Below, one piece after another: positions 28,929 through 38,439 of a DNA stretch of 58,344 nucleotides (within the stretch, counting starts at the first letter, position 1; every line of letters begins with the position of its first letter). The DNA is taken from contig CAIYOW010000156.1 in the NCBI GenBank assembly GCA_903927955.1, positions 1-58,344 of the forward strand, given 5' to 3'. A program made the position numbers and the translations under genes. The DNA comes from an uncultured Methylococcaceae bacterium. GTDB lineage: Bacteria; Pseudomonadota; Gammaproteobacteria; Methylococcales; Methylomonadaceae. The notes below the pieces were generated by a model. It saw only the letters and a list, made by a program, of their open reading frames with translations. It had not been told where the DNA came from and ran no database searches.

Positions 28929-30428
28929 ATGCCAAAACAACCGCCCGAAATTGTCGCCGCCCTTGACTTAGGTTCTAACAGCTTTCACATGATTGTCTGT
29001 GGCCTATATAACGGACAACTGCAAAATTTGGACAGCCTGAAAGAAATGGTACGCTTGGCCTCTGGGCTTGATGACAACAATATGCTTGATGAGGCCGCGC
29101 AAAAACGCGCGCTGTCCTGTTTGGAGCGTTTTGGGCAACGGATACGCGATTTGCCTGCAGGCAGTGTGCGGGTGGTCGGCACCAACACGCTCAGGACGGC
29201 CAAGAACATCCAAGATTTTCTCGTTAAGGCGGAAGCCGCCTTAAACCACCCGATTGACATTATTTCCGGCATTGAAGAAGCTCGGATGATTTATTTGGGC
29301 GTGGCGCACAGCTTGGGCAACATGGCAGGGCTGCGCTTGGTGATTGATATTGGCGGCGGCAGCACGGAATATATTATCGGCTCAAACAACACGCCGCACG
29401 ATAAAGAAAGCTTGCACAAGGGCTGCGTATCGATCAGCAAGTTATTTTTTGCTGACGGTGTGCTGTCCAAAGAGGCCATGAAAAATGCCATCTTGTTCGC
29501 CGAACAGGAACTGGAGCCGGTTGAACTTCGGTTCAACCAGAGCAATTGGCATCATGCCATTGGTGCATCGGGCAGTTTACGGGCAATTGCCAGAGTGTTG
29601 GAAGCGGCAAAATGGAGCAACAACGGCATCACCCTAGCCGCGCTGGAGCGGCTGGTGGAACACTTAGGCAACTGCCGCCATGTCAACGAGATGAACTTGC
29701 CGGGCTTGGACAACGAACGCTTCCCGGTGTTTCCGGGCGGGGTGGCCATTGCTTATGCCAGCTTTAAAGCCTTGGGCATCGGGCAAATGACGGTGTCTGA
29801 CGGCGCATTGCGGGAAGGTCTCATCCAAGATTTGCTGGGGCGTATTTATGATCACGATATCCGCGCCAGCACCGTGCAAATGGTCGCCGAACGTTACCAT
29901 ACTGATCTTGCGCAAGCGCAGCGGGTCAAGCACACCGTCAATCAATTCTTGACCCAGCTTGATGAAAATGCACACCCGTTTAACAACGAAATCAGCCGCC
30001 TATTCTTGGCTTGGGCGGCTGATTTGCATGAAATAGGCCGTGATATTGCCCATAGCGGTTACCATAAGCACAGTGCTTATATTATTGAAAATGGCGACTT
30101 AGCGGGCTTTTCCAGACAAGACCAACAGTTGCTTGCCGCACTAGTCCGCTCACACCGGCGTAAATTCTCCACTGCCCGTTTTAATAACTTGCCTGCGCCT
30201 TGGCAACATCATGCGCCCTTGCTGACAGTGTTGTTACGCCTGGCGGTTTTATTGCACCGCAACCGCCACAGCGTGGATTTGCCAGATTTTAAAATTACCT
30301 TGGCAAAGAATAAGATCAACCTGCAAACCCCACCCAACTGGCTGACCCAATCGCCGCTGACACTAGCTGATTTAAAGCAGGAAGCGGATTACCTTAAAGC
30401 ATCCGGCTACACACTTACGGTCTACTAG
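28929..30428 (+). CDS. ppx: Exopolyphosphatase (Ppx/GppA family)
   Basis: 499 residues. The actin/Hsp70-like phosphatase core has AALDLGSNSFHMIVC near the start, SGIEEARMIYLGV and the IDIGGGSTE loop. A C-terminal HD-like helical domain (about 300-499) has HEIGRDIAHSGYHKHSAY. It removes terminal phosphate from polyphosphate, and the family can also hydrolyse pppGpp. No ppk is next to it. The next gene follows by 7 bp and is probably co-transcribed. Confidence 0.94.
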   Translation: MPKQPPEIVAALDLGSNSFHMIVCGLYNGQLQNLDSLKEMVRLASGLDDNNMLDEAAQKRALSCLERFGQRIRDLPAGSVRVVGTNTLRTAKNIQDFLVKAEAALNHPIDIISGIEEARMIYLGVAHSLGNMAGLRLVIDIGGGSTEYIIGSNNTPHDKESLHKGCVSISKLFFADGVLSKEAMKNAILFAEQELEPVELRFNQSNWHHAIGASGSLRAIARVLEAAKWSNNGITLAALERLVEHLGNCRHVNEMNLPGLDNERFPVFPGGVAIAYASFKALGIGQMTVSDGALREGLIQDLLGRIYDHDIRASTVQMVAERYHTDLAQAQRVKHTVNQFLTQLDENAHPFNNEISRLFLAWAADLHEIGRDIAHSGYHKHSAYIIENGDLAGFSRQDQQLLAALVRSHRRKFSTARFNNLPAPWQHHAPLLTVLLRLAVLLHRNRHSVDLPDFKITLAKNKINLQTPPNWLTQSPLTLADLKQEADYLKASGYTLTVY

Positions 30429-30435
30429 TCCCGCT

Positions 30436-31692
30436 ATGACTTGGCTGCTGCGTGGTTTGCTTTATGGCACAATAGTCCTGCTATTATGCTGCGCCAGCAT
30501 TGTTTTGTTTGCAGTCAGTGACCAGCCAGACGTTCAGCTTGGTTGGACGATGAACCAAGACCATATTACCCGCGCCCAAAAAATCCTCCATGAAGGCGCC
30601 AAAACTAAACCAGAGGAACTTGGTACTATTGAACTGAGCCGCGAAGACCTGAATCTCGCCGCCAATTATCTGCTTAACCGTTACAGCAAAAGTGCGGTCG
30701 AGATTTCGCTGAAAGAAAACAAGCTTAAGTTTATTGTCACTTCGACATTGCCGGAGAACAAGCTTGGCAAATACCTCAATATTACCCTGCGGCTAGGCAA
30801 TGTTGAAGGCCACCAGTTGCCCACCATCACTAAATTCAAGGCCGGTGATTTACTGCTGCCATCTTCCCTTGCCGCTGCCGCAATTGATTGGGGCATCCGC
30901 CATTCATCCCTGAACAACTATTTTATTTTGGCAACCCGCCCCATCAAAACGGTCAAGATTAGTGCCGAAAAAATCGTCATCACCTATTTTTCCAGCCGCG
31001 AATCACTGATCCAAGCGCGTAACTTCCTAACCTATAACAGTGCGATACCTTCAGCCCCGCCGATCTACCGGCAACGGCTTGCTGAAGCCGTTGCCCAGCA
31101 TGACCGCAACTGGCGACTGTCCTTGGCGGAACTGCTGCAACCGTTATTTGCATTGGCCTTGCAGCGCTCAAGCCCTGATACAGCAGTCACCGAAAACCGC
31201 TGGGTGATTGCCACTGTCAACGACTATGTGAGCAAGCTAGACCCTGACAAGCCCAATGACCCTGCCAGCTCGCATTATTACAGTGTTTATTTATACAAAC
31301 GCACCGATCTGGCGCAACATTTCATGGGGTCTGCCGCCATGACTGCAGCAGCCAATATGCAAGTGTCCGAAGCGGCGGGCATAGAGAAGGAGCTGTACGA
31401 CGCGCAAGGCCGTAGTGGCTTTAGTTTTGTGGATTTGACGGCAGACAAGGCCGGTACATTGTTTGGGCTGAAGGCTACGGCATCACCAGAGAGTGCCGCA
31501 AGACTCCAGAAAGCGATGGCACTTATCAAGAACTACCAAGCATTTATGCCTGACCCAAGCGATCTGCCAGAACACATGGATGAGAAAGCGTTTAAGCAGC
31601 GCTTTGGTTCGACACAAAGCCCCGAGTACCTGAAGCTTTCCAAAGCAATCGACAACCGCGTTGCAGCGGTGCCTATCTATAAGGTAGATTAA
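30436..31692 (+). CDS. Uncharacterised membrane-anchored periplasmic protein
   Basis: 418 residues, not recognised. One membrane helix at about 8-30 is followed by no clear cleavage site, so the rest probably faces the periplasm. The body has alternating strand/helix segments, including SREDLNLAANYLLNRYSKSA at about 55-75 and a C-terminal helical part. No enzyme motif, heme or cysteine cluster is seen. It is 7 bp after ppx and ends before a strong hairpin. Co-expression with polyphosphatase is its only functional clue. Confidence 0.75.
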   Translation: MTWLLRGLLYGTIVLLLCCASIVLFAVSDQPDVQLGWTMNQDHITRAQKILHEGAKTKPEELGTIELSREDLNLAANYLLNRYSKSAVEISLKENKLKFIVTSTLPENKLGKYLNITLRLGNVEGHQLPTITKFKAGDLLLPSSLAAAAIDWGIRHSSLNNYFILATRPIKTVKISAEKIVITYFSSRESLIQARNFLTYNSAIPSAPPIYRQRLAEAVAQHDRNWRLSLAELLQPLFALALQRSSPDTAVTENRWVIATVNDYVSKLDPDKPNDPASSHYYSVYLYKRTDLAQHFMGSAAMTAAANMQVSEAAGIEKELYDAQGRSGFSFVDLTADKAGTLFGLKATASPESAARLQKAMALIKNYQAFMPDPSDLPEHMDEKAFKQRFGSTQSPEYLKLSKAIDNRVAAVPIYKVD

Positions 31693-31712
31693 GCCGCTCG
31701 AAATAAAAGCAA

Positions 31713-31751
31713 TTGCGTATGGGGTGCTGTAAGACAGCGCCCCTTACGCAA
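31713..31751 (-). terminator. Rho-independent terminator of the cytochrome c peroxidase gene
   Basis: A 17-position stem with one T-T mismatch and one G-T pair, and loop TAAGA. On the minus strand it is followed by a T-rich run (TTGCTTTTATTT) that suits transcripts of the peroxidase gene ending at 31766. On the plus strand an A-rich tail follows, so for the convergent gene it would mainly be a 3' hairpin. Confidence 0.75.
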
Positions 31752-31765
31752 CCTAAAAAACCAGC

Positions 31766-32773
31766 TTAATAAAATGTTTTGCCGGGTGTGCCTGGCAATG
31801 TTGGCATGGTTTGTTTTGGGAATTCCCCTGTCAAACCATTCAGGAACGCCACAATATCGCTGACTTCTGCATCGGACAAGTCTTTGTTCAATTGCGTTTT
31901 ACCCATTACACGGACGGCTGTATCCAAAGTTTTGACTGCGCCATTATGGAAATAAGGGGCTGTCAACGCTATATTACGCAAGGTTGGCACTTTCCAGAGG
32001 TGCTTGTCTTCTTCTTTTTTTGTGACTTCCGCCACACCCAAATCTTTTTTGAAATGGTACTGGGCAGCCAAGTAGGCATTGTCAAACGTTGGGAAGCGCT
32101 GGAACATACCCGCGCCATTGAACGCTGGGCCACTATGGCAACTCACGCAACCCAACGATTGCACTGCATTCATGCCGCGCACTTGTTGTTCGGTCAAAGC
32201 ATTTTTGTCACCCTTGACATAGCGGTCATAAGGGCTATTCGGGGTGATCAAAGTGCGTTCGTAGGCGGCAATCGCTTTGGTGGCATGGTCTTGGGAAACG
32301 GCATCCTGTACACCGAAAGCTTCCGCGAAAGCGGTCTTGTAGCCGTCGATTTCTTTTAATCTGGCAACCACATCATCCCAGCTTTTCATGCCCATTTCGA
32401 TAGGGTTAGTCACTGGTCCGGCGGCTTGGGCTTCTAAACTGGCGGCCCGACCATCCCAAAATTGCACGTCATTAAAAGCCGAGTTCCAGACTGTAGGCGC
32501 GCTGCGGCCACCGGTTTGACCGTTCACACCCATGGAATTGGGACGGTTGTCTTCGCCGCCCAGCATAGTGTTATGGCATGATGCACAGGAGACCGTGCCT
32601 GTTGATGACAGACGCGGGTCATGATAGAGCATTTGCCCTAGCGCCACTTTGGCTGGCGTGGTTTCATTGTCCGCCGGTGCAGGTGCTTGCGTTGGCAGCG
32701 CTTCCCAAGCAGATGCGACGGAGATCGAACCCGTCAAAGCCAAGGCGGTGATCAGTAAACGAATTTTAAACAT
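31766..32773 (-). CDS. Di-heme cytochrome c peroxidase
   Basis: 335 residues with a signal peptide (about 1-22, cleavage after ASA). Two c-type heme sites are present: CASCH (residues 63-67) and CVSCH (209-213), the first low-potential, the second high-potential in this family. The LWKVPTLRNIALTAPYFHNG segment is a strong family signature. It reduces H2O2 in the periplasm with electrons from a cytochrome c. ATG 32773 is chosen because GGAGG lies six bases upstream; ATG 32779 abuts that site. Related MauG proteins have the same fold, but no methylamine dehydrogenase gene is here. Confidence 0.94.
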   Translation of the reverse strand: MFKIRLLITALALTGSISVASAWEALPTQAPAPADNETTPAKVALGQMLYHDPRLSSTGTVSCASCHNTMLGGEDNRPNSMGVNGQTGGRSAPTVWNSAFNDVQFWDGRAASLEAQAAGPVTNPIEMGMKSWDDVVARLKEIDGYKTAFAEAFGVQDAVSQDHATKAIAAYERTLITPNSPYDRYVKGDKNALTEQQVRGMNAVQSLGCVSCHSGPAFNGAGMFQRFPTFDNAYLAAQYHFKKDLGVAEVTKKEEDKHLWKVPTLRNIALTAPYFHNGAVKTLDTAVRVMGKTQLNKDLSDAEVSDIVAFLNGLTGEFPKQTMPTLPGTPGKTFY

Positions 32774-32779
32774 TAGCAT

Positions 32780-32784
32780 CCTCC
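32780..32784 (-). promoter_or_regulatory. Ribosome binding site deciding the peroxidase start
   Basis: GGAGG on the minus strand lies six bases before ATG 32773 and directly against ATG 32779, favouring the former. Confidence 0.7.
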
Positions 32785-32967
32785 AAATTGTTCTTGTCAA
32801 TAATAGTGTGTTTGGGCTGTACGCCCTATTTGATACCACAAGCCGATATAAAGTAAAAGCCACCCAACTCTCACTGGCCTGACGGATTGTAAAATAGATA
32901 ACGGTCAGGATACAATGAATTTACTGTGACAGCCCATTCTTGTCCCGCCCTTCCCTTGTCTTGCCCA

Positions 32968-35613
32968 TTAAACAAGTGTTTCCGAGTCACTGGCTAAGAT
33001 TTTTAAAATTTCTTCACGGATACGCACTTGCCAGCCCAAATCATCAATAGGCTGGCCGTGTTGGTCGGCAATGTAAAACATATCCTCAACTCGGCTGCCT
33101 ATCGTGGTGATTTTGGCACTGTGCAAGCTAATGCCCTGCTGGATGAACGCCTGCCCTATTTTTGACAGCAAGCCAATCCGGTCGGTGGTGATAAGCTCCA
33201 TCACTGTTTGCCGACCGGAGGGGGCGCTGTGGAAGGCGATACTGGTCGGAATAGGGAAATGTTTCGCTTGGCGGGATTGGCGATGGATGTTGCCTTGCCC
33301 GTTCACCGCCTGCTTGGACAAATTGTTGCGCAATGCCATACAAATATGCTGCTGCCGACAACTGTCATTAATCGGTTTGCCGGATTGTTCAAGAATCTGG
33401 AAACTGTTCAACACATAATTGTTAAGCGTGGTCATGATGCGGGCATCAAGTATGGACAGGCCCAGTTGATCAAGGGTCGCCGTGCTGAGCGAAAAAATAG
33501 CCCCCTCATTTTTACCGTAAACAAACACTTCAGCACTGCCGCGACGGGTTTCCGGCCGAAACAGCACCAATGGCAAATCCTGCGGGCTACACAGCGAAAT
33601 GGCTTGGCTATGCCAAGCAATTTCATCTGCGGAATAGCGCATAAAATAATCATCCGGTGCACATTGCCAAGTGGTTTCAATGGCTGCTGGCAACATGCCT
33701 AGCCTGAGCAATTCGTCCATAGCCTCTTTTTTGTTCTCACGCAAACGGTCGGCTATCGCCACGGGATTTTGCAAGCCCTTATGCAAGGTGCTATGCGTGG
33801 CCGTGTAAAGCTCCCTGAGCAAATAATCCTTCCAAGAATTCCAAAGTTGCGGGCTAGTGGCACGGATATCCGCCACTGTCAGCAAATACAGATGGTTAAG
33901 GTAGTTGATGCTACCAACTTGGCAGGCAAAACTATGCACCACGTCGGCATCACTGATATCTTTGCGTTGCGCAGTCATGGACATGATGAGATGGTTACGC
34001 ACTAACCAAGCCACTAACTTGGTGTCCTGCCTGGACAAGCCATGCTGCTCACAAAACGCTATGGCGATCTCTTGACCCACCGTCGAATGGTCTCCCCCCA
34101 TGCCTTTGGCAATGTCATGGAACAAAGCGGCCAGATATAGCACTTCCGGCTTGGGGACTAGCTGGAAAATCGTGCTGCAAAAAGGCAGTTCATGGCTATG
34201 CCCTTGCAAAGAGAGGCGGCGCAAGTTACGGACGACAAACAAGGTATGCTCATCGACGGTATAAATGTGGAACAAATCGTATTGCATCCGCGCAACAATA
34301 TTGGCAAATGCAGGCAAATAAGCCGCCAACACGCCATAGCGGTTCATCCGCCGAAGCAAATGTGTGATGCCGTTGGATTGTCGGAATATCTCTATGAAAT
34401 AACGGTTTGCCGTTTTATTGTTGCGGAAATCGTCATTGATCAAATACAAGTTTTTACGGATCAGGCGTATGGTTGTGGCACGGATACCATCCAGCCCTGG
34501 ATCTTGCTGTAACAACAAGAAAATTTCCAGCAACAGCAAGGGTTCACGTTCAAAGACTTGTTCATCAACGGCTTCAATATAGCGGTTGATGGCAATAAAA
34601 TGGTCATTAATGTCGGTCGGCTTGCAACCGCTTTCGCCGCACACAAAGCGTTCATTGAACAATTGCAGTAGCATTTCATTCAAACGCTCCAAGCCTTGCA
34701 CAGTTTTAAAATAAAACTGCATGAATTGCTCAACATCTTGATTGCTGGACTGCGTCCCCGCACCAAAACCGAACTGCTGGGCCAGTTCACGCTGATAGTC
34801 AAACAGCAGCCGGTCTTCACCTCGCCCCGTCAGCAAATGCAGCGCGTAGCGGATGCGCCATAACACGTCGCGGGCAGCGACCAGTTCAAGATATTCGGAT
34901 TCCGGCATAAAGCCGTATTTAATCAGTTCTTTAAGTGTGGTGGCGTTGTAATGGCGCTTGAACACCCAAGCCACCACCTGCATATCACGCAAGCCCCCCG
35001 GCCCTTCTTTGACGTTCGGCTCCAAGTTGTAAGCCGTATCGTGGAATTTGGCATAACGTTGGCGCTGTTCTTCCATTTTTGCCGTGAAAAAATGGTCAGA
35101 AGACCATATCCGGTCAGGCGAGGTACTGTCTTTAAGTTGTTCAAAAAGTGCCGCACTTCCCGCCAATAATCGGATTTCCATCAGACTGGTCATGATGGTC
35201 TGGTCGGCAACTGCCAAGCTGATGCACTCATCTAGGGTACGCACACTTTGCCCGGGCTTTAGCCCTATATCCCATAGAAAGGTAAAGAAGTCGGCAAGCG
35301 GCCCAGAGCAGGCATCCGCGCTTTTGGCATCCAGCACCACCAAAATGTCAATGTCAGAATAAGGGAACAGTTCACGCCGCCCGTAACCGCCAACCGCCAC
35401 CAAGCACAACTGCCCTGCCAGACCTGCCAAGAAATGCTGCCAAGCGGTAGCGAGCAAGTGGTCAATGCAATCTGAACGTTCCTTCAGCAAATCAGAAACC
35501 GAGCTGAACGGATTGAACTGTTGCTGCAATTGCATATCTTTTTGCTTAAGCCGTTGCTTGAACGCCTGCAGGTAATCAGGGTGGGCAAACAGTGCGGTGA
35601 AATCATTGTCCAT
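32968..35613 (-). CDS. glnD: [Protein-PII] uridylyltransferase/uridylyl-removing enzyme
   Basis: 881 residues. It senses glutamine and modifies the PII proteins GlnB/GlnK. The nucleotidyltransferase motif GGYGRRELFPYSDIDILV lies at 75-92 with metal-binding D87 and D89. The HD hydrolase domain has LFHDIAKGMGGDHS (about 495-510), and two ACT domains follow (about 695-770 and 805-881). It starts 3 bp after the map stop, so map-glnD is an operon on this strand. Confidence 0.97.
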   Translation of the reverse strand: MDNDFTALFAHPDYLQAFKQRLKQKDMQLQQQFNPFSSVSDLLKERSDCIDHLLATAWQHFLAGLAGQLCLVAVGGYGRRELFPYSDIDILVVLDAKSADACSGPLADFFTFLWDIGLKPGQSVRTLDECISLAVADQTIMTSLMEIRLLAGSAALFEQLKDSTSPDRIWSSDHFFTAKMEEQRQRYAKFHDTAYNLEPNVKEGPGGLRDMQVVAWVFKRHYNATTLKELIKYGFMPESEYLELVAARDVLWRIRYALHLLTGRGEDRLLFDYQRELAQQFGFGAGTQSSNQDVEQFMQFYFKTVQGLERLNEMLLQLFNERFVCGESGCKPTDINDHFIAINRYIEAVDEQVFEREPLLLLEIFLLLQQDPGLDGIRATTIRLIRKNLYLINDDFRNNKTANRYFIEIFRQSNGITHLLRRMNRYGVLAAYLPAFANIVARMQYDLFHIYTVDEHTLFVVRNLRRLSLQGHSHELPFCSTIFQLVPKPEVLYLAALFHDIAKGMGGDHSTVGQEIAIAFCEQHGLSRQDTKLVAWLVRNHLIMSMTAQRKDISDADVVHSFACQVGSINYLNHLYLLTVADIRATSPQLWNSWKDYLLRELYTATHSTLHKGLQNPVAIADRLRENKKEAMDELLRLGMLPAAIETTWQCAPDDYFMRYSADEIAWHSQAISLCSPQDLPLVLFRPETRRGSAEVFVYGKNEGAIFSLSTATLDQLGLSILDARIMTTLNNYVLNSFQILEQSGKPINDSCRQQHICMALRNNLSKQAVNGQGNIHRQSRQAKHFPIPTSIAFHSAPSGRQTVMELITTDRIGLLSKIGQAFIQQGISLHSAKITTIGSRVEDMFYIADQHGQPIDDLGWQVRIREEILKILASDSETLV

Positions 35614-35616
35614 AGG

Positions 35617-36381
35617 TTACTTTTCTTCCTGCCGTAAGGTCAGTATTTCATAGCCAGATGCCGTGACCAAAATAGTATGCTCCCATTGTGCGGAAAGGCT
35701 GCGGTCTTTAGTGACGGCGGTCCATCCGTCCGCCAGTACTTTGACGTGGCGTTTGCCAAGGTTGATCATGGGTTCGATGGTGATGACCATGCCATCAGCC
35801 AACACCTCCCCCGTACCTGGCTTGCCATAATGCAGCACTTGCGGCTCTTCATGGAATTTTTTGCCGATGCCATGACCGCAAAACTCCCTTACCACCGAAT
35901 AACGGTTGCTTTCGACATGCTGCTGTATAGCAAAGCCGATATCGCCCAAGGTGGCACCGGGTTTGACCTGCCCGATACCCAAAAACATCGATTCGCGGGC
36001 AACCCTTATCAGGCGCTTGGCGTGGGGGCTCACCTCGCCCACACAAAACATCATGCTGGTGTCACCGTGATACCCATCCTTAATGACGGTGATGTCAATG
36101 TTGACAATATCGCCGGATTTTAATTTTTTTTCGCTGGGGATGCCGTGGCAAACCTGGAAGTTGACTGACGTGCAAATGGATTTGGGGAAACCGTGATAAT
36201 TAAGCGGTGCCGGAATGGCATCTTGCACATTGACAATATAATCATGGCACAATTGGTCAAGATGGGCTGTGGTCACACCCGGCACCACATGCTCCTCGAT
36301 CATTTCCAACACCTCAGCCGCCAAGCGCCCGGCAACACGCATTTTTTCAATTTCGGCGGGGGTTTTTATAACTATGCTCAT
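35617..36381 (-). CDS. map: Methionine aminopeptidase, type I
   Basis: 254 residues from ATG 36381, matching the family start MSIVIKTPAEIEKM; longer readings are unlikely. It removes initiator methionine from nascent proteins. Metal ligands are visible in VNIDITVIKDGYHGDTS (two Asp), GHGIGKKFHEEP (His), ITIEPM (Glu) and a last Glu in SAQWEHTI. It is divergent from rpsB, as in E. coli, and its stop is 3 bp from glnD. Confidence 0.97.
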   Translation of the reverse strand: MSIVIKTPAEIEKMRVAGRLAAEVLEMIEEHVVPGVTTAHLDQLCHDYIVNVQDAIPAPLNYHGFPKSICTSVNFQVCHGIPSEKKLKSGDIVNIDITVIKDGYHGDTSMMFCVGEVSPHAKRLIRVARESMFLGIGQVKPGATLGDIGFAIQQHVESNRYSVVREFCGHGIGKKFHEEPQVLHYGKPGTGEVLADGMVITIEPMINLGKRHVKVLADGWTAVTKDRSLSAQWEHTILVTASGYEILTLRQEEK

Positions 36382-36418
36382 GAATAAAAATAGATCGGGC
36401 TGTAAAGGGTTAAGACTG

Positions 36419-36446
36419 TCTATAGCCAATAAACCAAGCTAGGCAA
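36419..36446 (-). promoter_or_regulatory. Possible map promoter
   Basis: Minus strand TTGCCT (36446-36441), 16 bp, TATAGA (36424-36419), about 38 bp upstream of the map start in the divergent gap. Confidence 0.4.
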
Positions 36447-36472
36447 TAGGATTAAGTCTAACAGAAATTGGC

Positions 36473-36501
36473 TTGTTGTAAAAAGCTTATTATGGTATAA
36501 A
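36473..36501 (+). promoter_or_regulatory. rpsB-tsf promoter
   Basis: TTGTTG (36473-36478), 17 bp, TATAAA (36496-36501). Transcription would start near 36508 and leave a leader of roughly 147 nt before rpsB. Confidence 0.65.
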
Positions 36502-36507
36502 GCTAAG

Positions 36508-36654
36508 TTCATTTGTAAATAATACTCACGCTTATCGTCACGTCTAGCAGGGTGCCCGCGCCTGGTTCTAATTTTAGGGTGCAGGTTGCTAAACGGGATA
36601 GGCGGAGGCCCAACCCAACCGGGTACGACCCGGAAATTATCCAAGGAGAAATAA
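36508..36654 (+). promoter_or_regulatory. rpsB 5' leader, probable autoregulatory region
   Basis: The untranslated leader contains GGGTGC twice (36550-36555 and 36577-36582) and a perfect 6-bp hairpin CCGGGT-ACG-ACCCGG (36619-36633). The hairpin ends ten bases before the AAGGAGA ribosome site (36643-36649). In E. coli the rpsB leader mediates repression by S2. A similar role is inferred from position and structure; no covariance test was possible. Confidence 0.5.
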
Positions 36655-37401
36655 ATGGCAGCAGTATCCATGCGTCAAATGCTTGAAGCGGGTGTCCACT
36701 TTGGTCACCAAACCCGTTACTGGAACCCCAAAATGGCTAACTACCTGTTTGGTTCCCGTAACAAAATCCATATCATTGATTTGGAAAAAACACTCCCGTT
36801 GTTCAACGACGCTATGAATTACTTGGGTCAAATGGCTGCCAACAAGGGCACCATTTTGTTTGTCGGCACCAAAAAAGCCGCCCGCAAAGTGGTTGCCGAA
36901 GAAGCGCTGCGCTGTGGCATGCCCTATGTCAACCACCGTTGGCTAGGCGGCATGATGACCAACTTTAAAACCATCAAAAAATCCATCGCCCGGCTTAAAG
37001 AACTGGAAGCCATGAAGGCTGACGGCACTTTATACCAACGCTTCGGCAAAAAAGAAGCCTTGGGCATGGAACGCGAACTGGAAAAACTGGAACGTAGCTT
37101 AGGCGGCATTAAGGACATGAAAGGCGTGCCTGACGTGATCTTTATCCTTGACGTTGGCTATGAAAAAAACGCCATCAGCGAAGCCAAAAAATTGGGCATC
37201 CCGGTCGTTGGTGTAGTGGACTCCAATAACTCACCGGAAAAAATCGACTACGTGATCCCCGGCAACGATGACTCCATTCGTGCCGTGAAGTTGTATTGCG
37301 AAAGTGTTTCCGCTGCCGTGCTGGAAGCCAAATCTGCCACTTTAGGTTTGTCTGCCAAAAGCGATGACTTTGTGGAAGAAGCGGAAACCGCCGCAGAATA
37401 A
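36655..37401 (+). CDS. rpsB: 30S ribosomal protein S2
   Basis: 248 residues. S2 is added late to the small subunit and bridges S1. Family blocks are clear: [22 protein letters not shown] at the start, [14 protein letters not shown] and the [12 protein letters not shown] segment. It is first gene of the rpsB-tsf unit, and the ATG has a strong AAGGAGA site. A hairpin with a short T-run separates it from tsf. Confidence 0.98.
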   Translation: MAAVSMRQMLEAGVHFGHQTRYWNPKMANYLFGSRNKIHIIDLEKTLPLFNDAMNYLGQMAANKGTILFVGTKKAARKVVAEEALRCGMPYVNHRWLGGMMTNFKTIKKSIARLKELEAMKADGTLYQRFGKKEALGMERELEKLERSLGGIKDMKGVPDVIFILDVGYEKNAISEAKKLGIPVVGVVDSNNSPEKIDYVIPGNDDSIRAVKLYCESVSAAVLEAKSATLGLSAKSDDFVEEAETAAE

Positions 37402-37451
37402 TTTAAGCACTCACAGGCAAGCCCTGTGTGCACAAGCCATCTAAACCAAAG

Positions 37452-37478
37452 AACGCCTCCTTATGGGGGCGTTTTTAT
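37452..37478 (+). terminator. Intergenic terminator/attenuator between rpsB and tsf
   Basis: An 8-9 bp stem ACGCCTCC-TTAT-GGGGGCGT followed by TTTTTAT, about 27 bp before tsf. Read-through is needed for tsf, so it probably attenuates and sets the S2 to EF-Ts ratio, as is known for this operon in E. coli. Confidence 0.7.
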
Positions 37479-37504
37479 AGTGACCACACCATTGAGGACT
37501 AAAC

Positions 37505-38389
37505 ATGAGTATTACAATTAGCGCAGGCATGGTAAAAGAACTGCGGGAACGCACCAGCTCCGGCATGATGGAGTGCAAAAAAGCCTTAGTTGAAGCCAAT
37601 GGCGACATGGAATTGGCCATTGAAAACATGCGTAAAGCCGGTTTGGCGCGCGCCGACAAAAAATCCGGCCGTATCGCCGCCGAGGGCATTATTGGCGTGG
37701 AAACCAGTGCCGACGGCAAAGCCGTTGCTATTGTTGATGTCAACTGTGAAACTGATTTTGTTGCCAAAGCAGATGATTTTGTGAACTTTGTCAAAAGCAT
37801 CACCAGCGGCCTGCTGAACGCAAACATTGAAAACGAAGAGCAACTGCTGGCTATGCCATTGGAAGATGGCGTGACTGTTGATGAAATACGCCGTGGCTTG
37901 GTGTCCAAACTGGGCGAAAACATCACTATCAGACGCTTCGAGAAATTCCAATCCGAAGGAGGCACTGCCAGTTACCTGCACGGCAGCAAAATTGGCGTGA
38001 TCGTTGAATTGGCCGCCATGGACAACGAATTGGGCAAAGACGTCGCTATGCACATTGCTGCCTGTAAGCCAGAATGTGTTTCTGAAAGCGACGTGTCTGC
38101 CGCGTCCATCGAAAAAGAAAAAGAAATCTTTATCGCACAAGCGGCGGAAAGTGGCAAGCCTGCTGACATCATCGAAAAAATGGTGATGGGGCGTATCAGT
38201 AAATTCTTGGCGGAAATCACTTTGAATGGCCAGCCTTTTGTTAAGGATGACAAAACCACCGTTGGCAAATTGGTGGCCGGTAAAGGCAATGCCGTTATCC
38301 GTTTCAGCCGCTTTGAAGTGGGTGAAGGGATAGAGAAAAAAGAAGAAAACTTTGCCGAAGAAGTAATGGCACAAGTACGGGCACACTAA
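37505..38389 (+). CDS. tsf: Elongation factor Ts
   Basis: 294 residues. It exchanges GDP on EF-Tu. The N-terminal helix domain has VKELRERTSSGMMECKKAL, and the TDFVAKADDF segment holds the EF-Tu Mg-displacing residues. Two core subdomains and a C-terminal helical module follow. It lies 103 bp after rpsB, behind the attenuator hairpin, and before pyrH by 179 bp. Confidence 0.98.
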   Translation: MSITISAGMVKELRERTSSGMMECKKALVEANGDMELAIENMRKAGLARADKKSGRIAAEGIIGVETSADGKAVAIVDVNCETDFVAKADDFVNFVKSITSGLLNANIENEEQLLAMPLEDGVTVDEIRRGLVSKLGENITIRRFEKFQSEGGTASYLHGSKIGVIVELAAMDNELGKDVAMHIAACKPECVSESDVSAASIEKEKEIFIAQAAESGKPADIIEKMVMGRISKFLAEITLNGQPFVKDDKTTVGKLVAGKGNAVIRFSRFEVGEGIEKKEENFAEEVMAQVRAH

Positions 38390-38402
38390 AACACGCCCAG
38401 CT

Positions 38403-38439
38403 GCGGCAACAGGCGGGCTAACCGCCTGCCTGTTGCTGC
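38403..38439 (+). other. Very stable hairpin after tsf without T-run
   Basis: A continuous 16-bp stem with two G-T pairs (38403-38418 with 38424-38439) and loop TAACC. No T-tract follows, so it is not a standard intrinsic terminator. It may protect the tsf mRNA 3' end or be a processing site before pyrH. Confidence 0.65.

Noticed and set aside
32774-32863. Longer N-terminus for the cytochrome c peroxidase
   Set aside because: It would read through the GGAGG ribosome site and hide the signal peptide.
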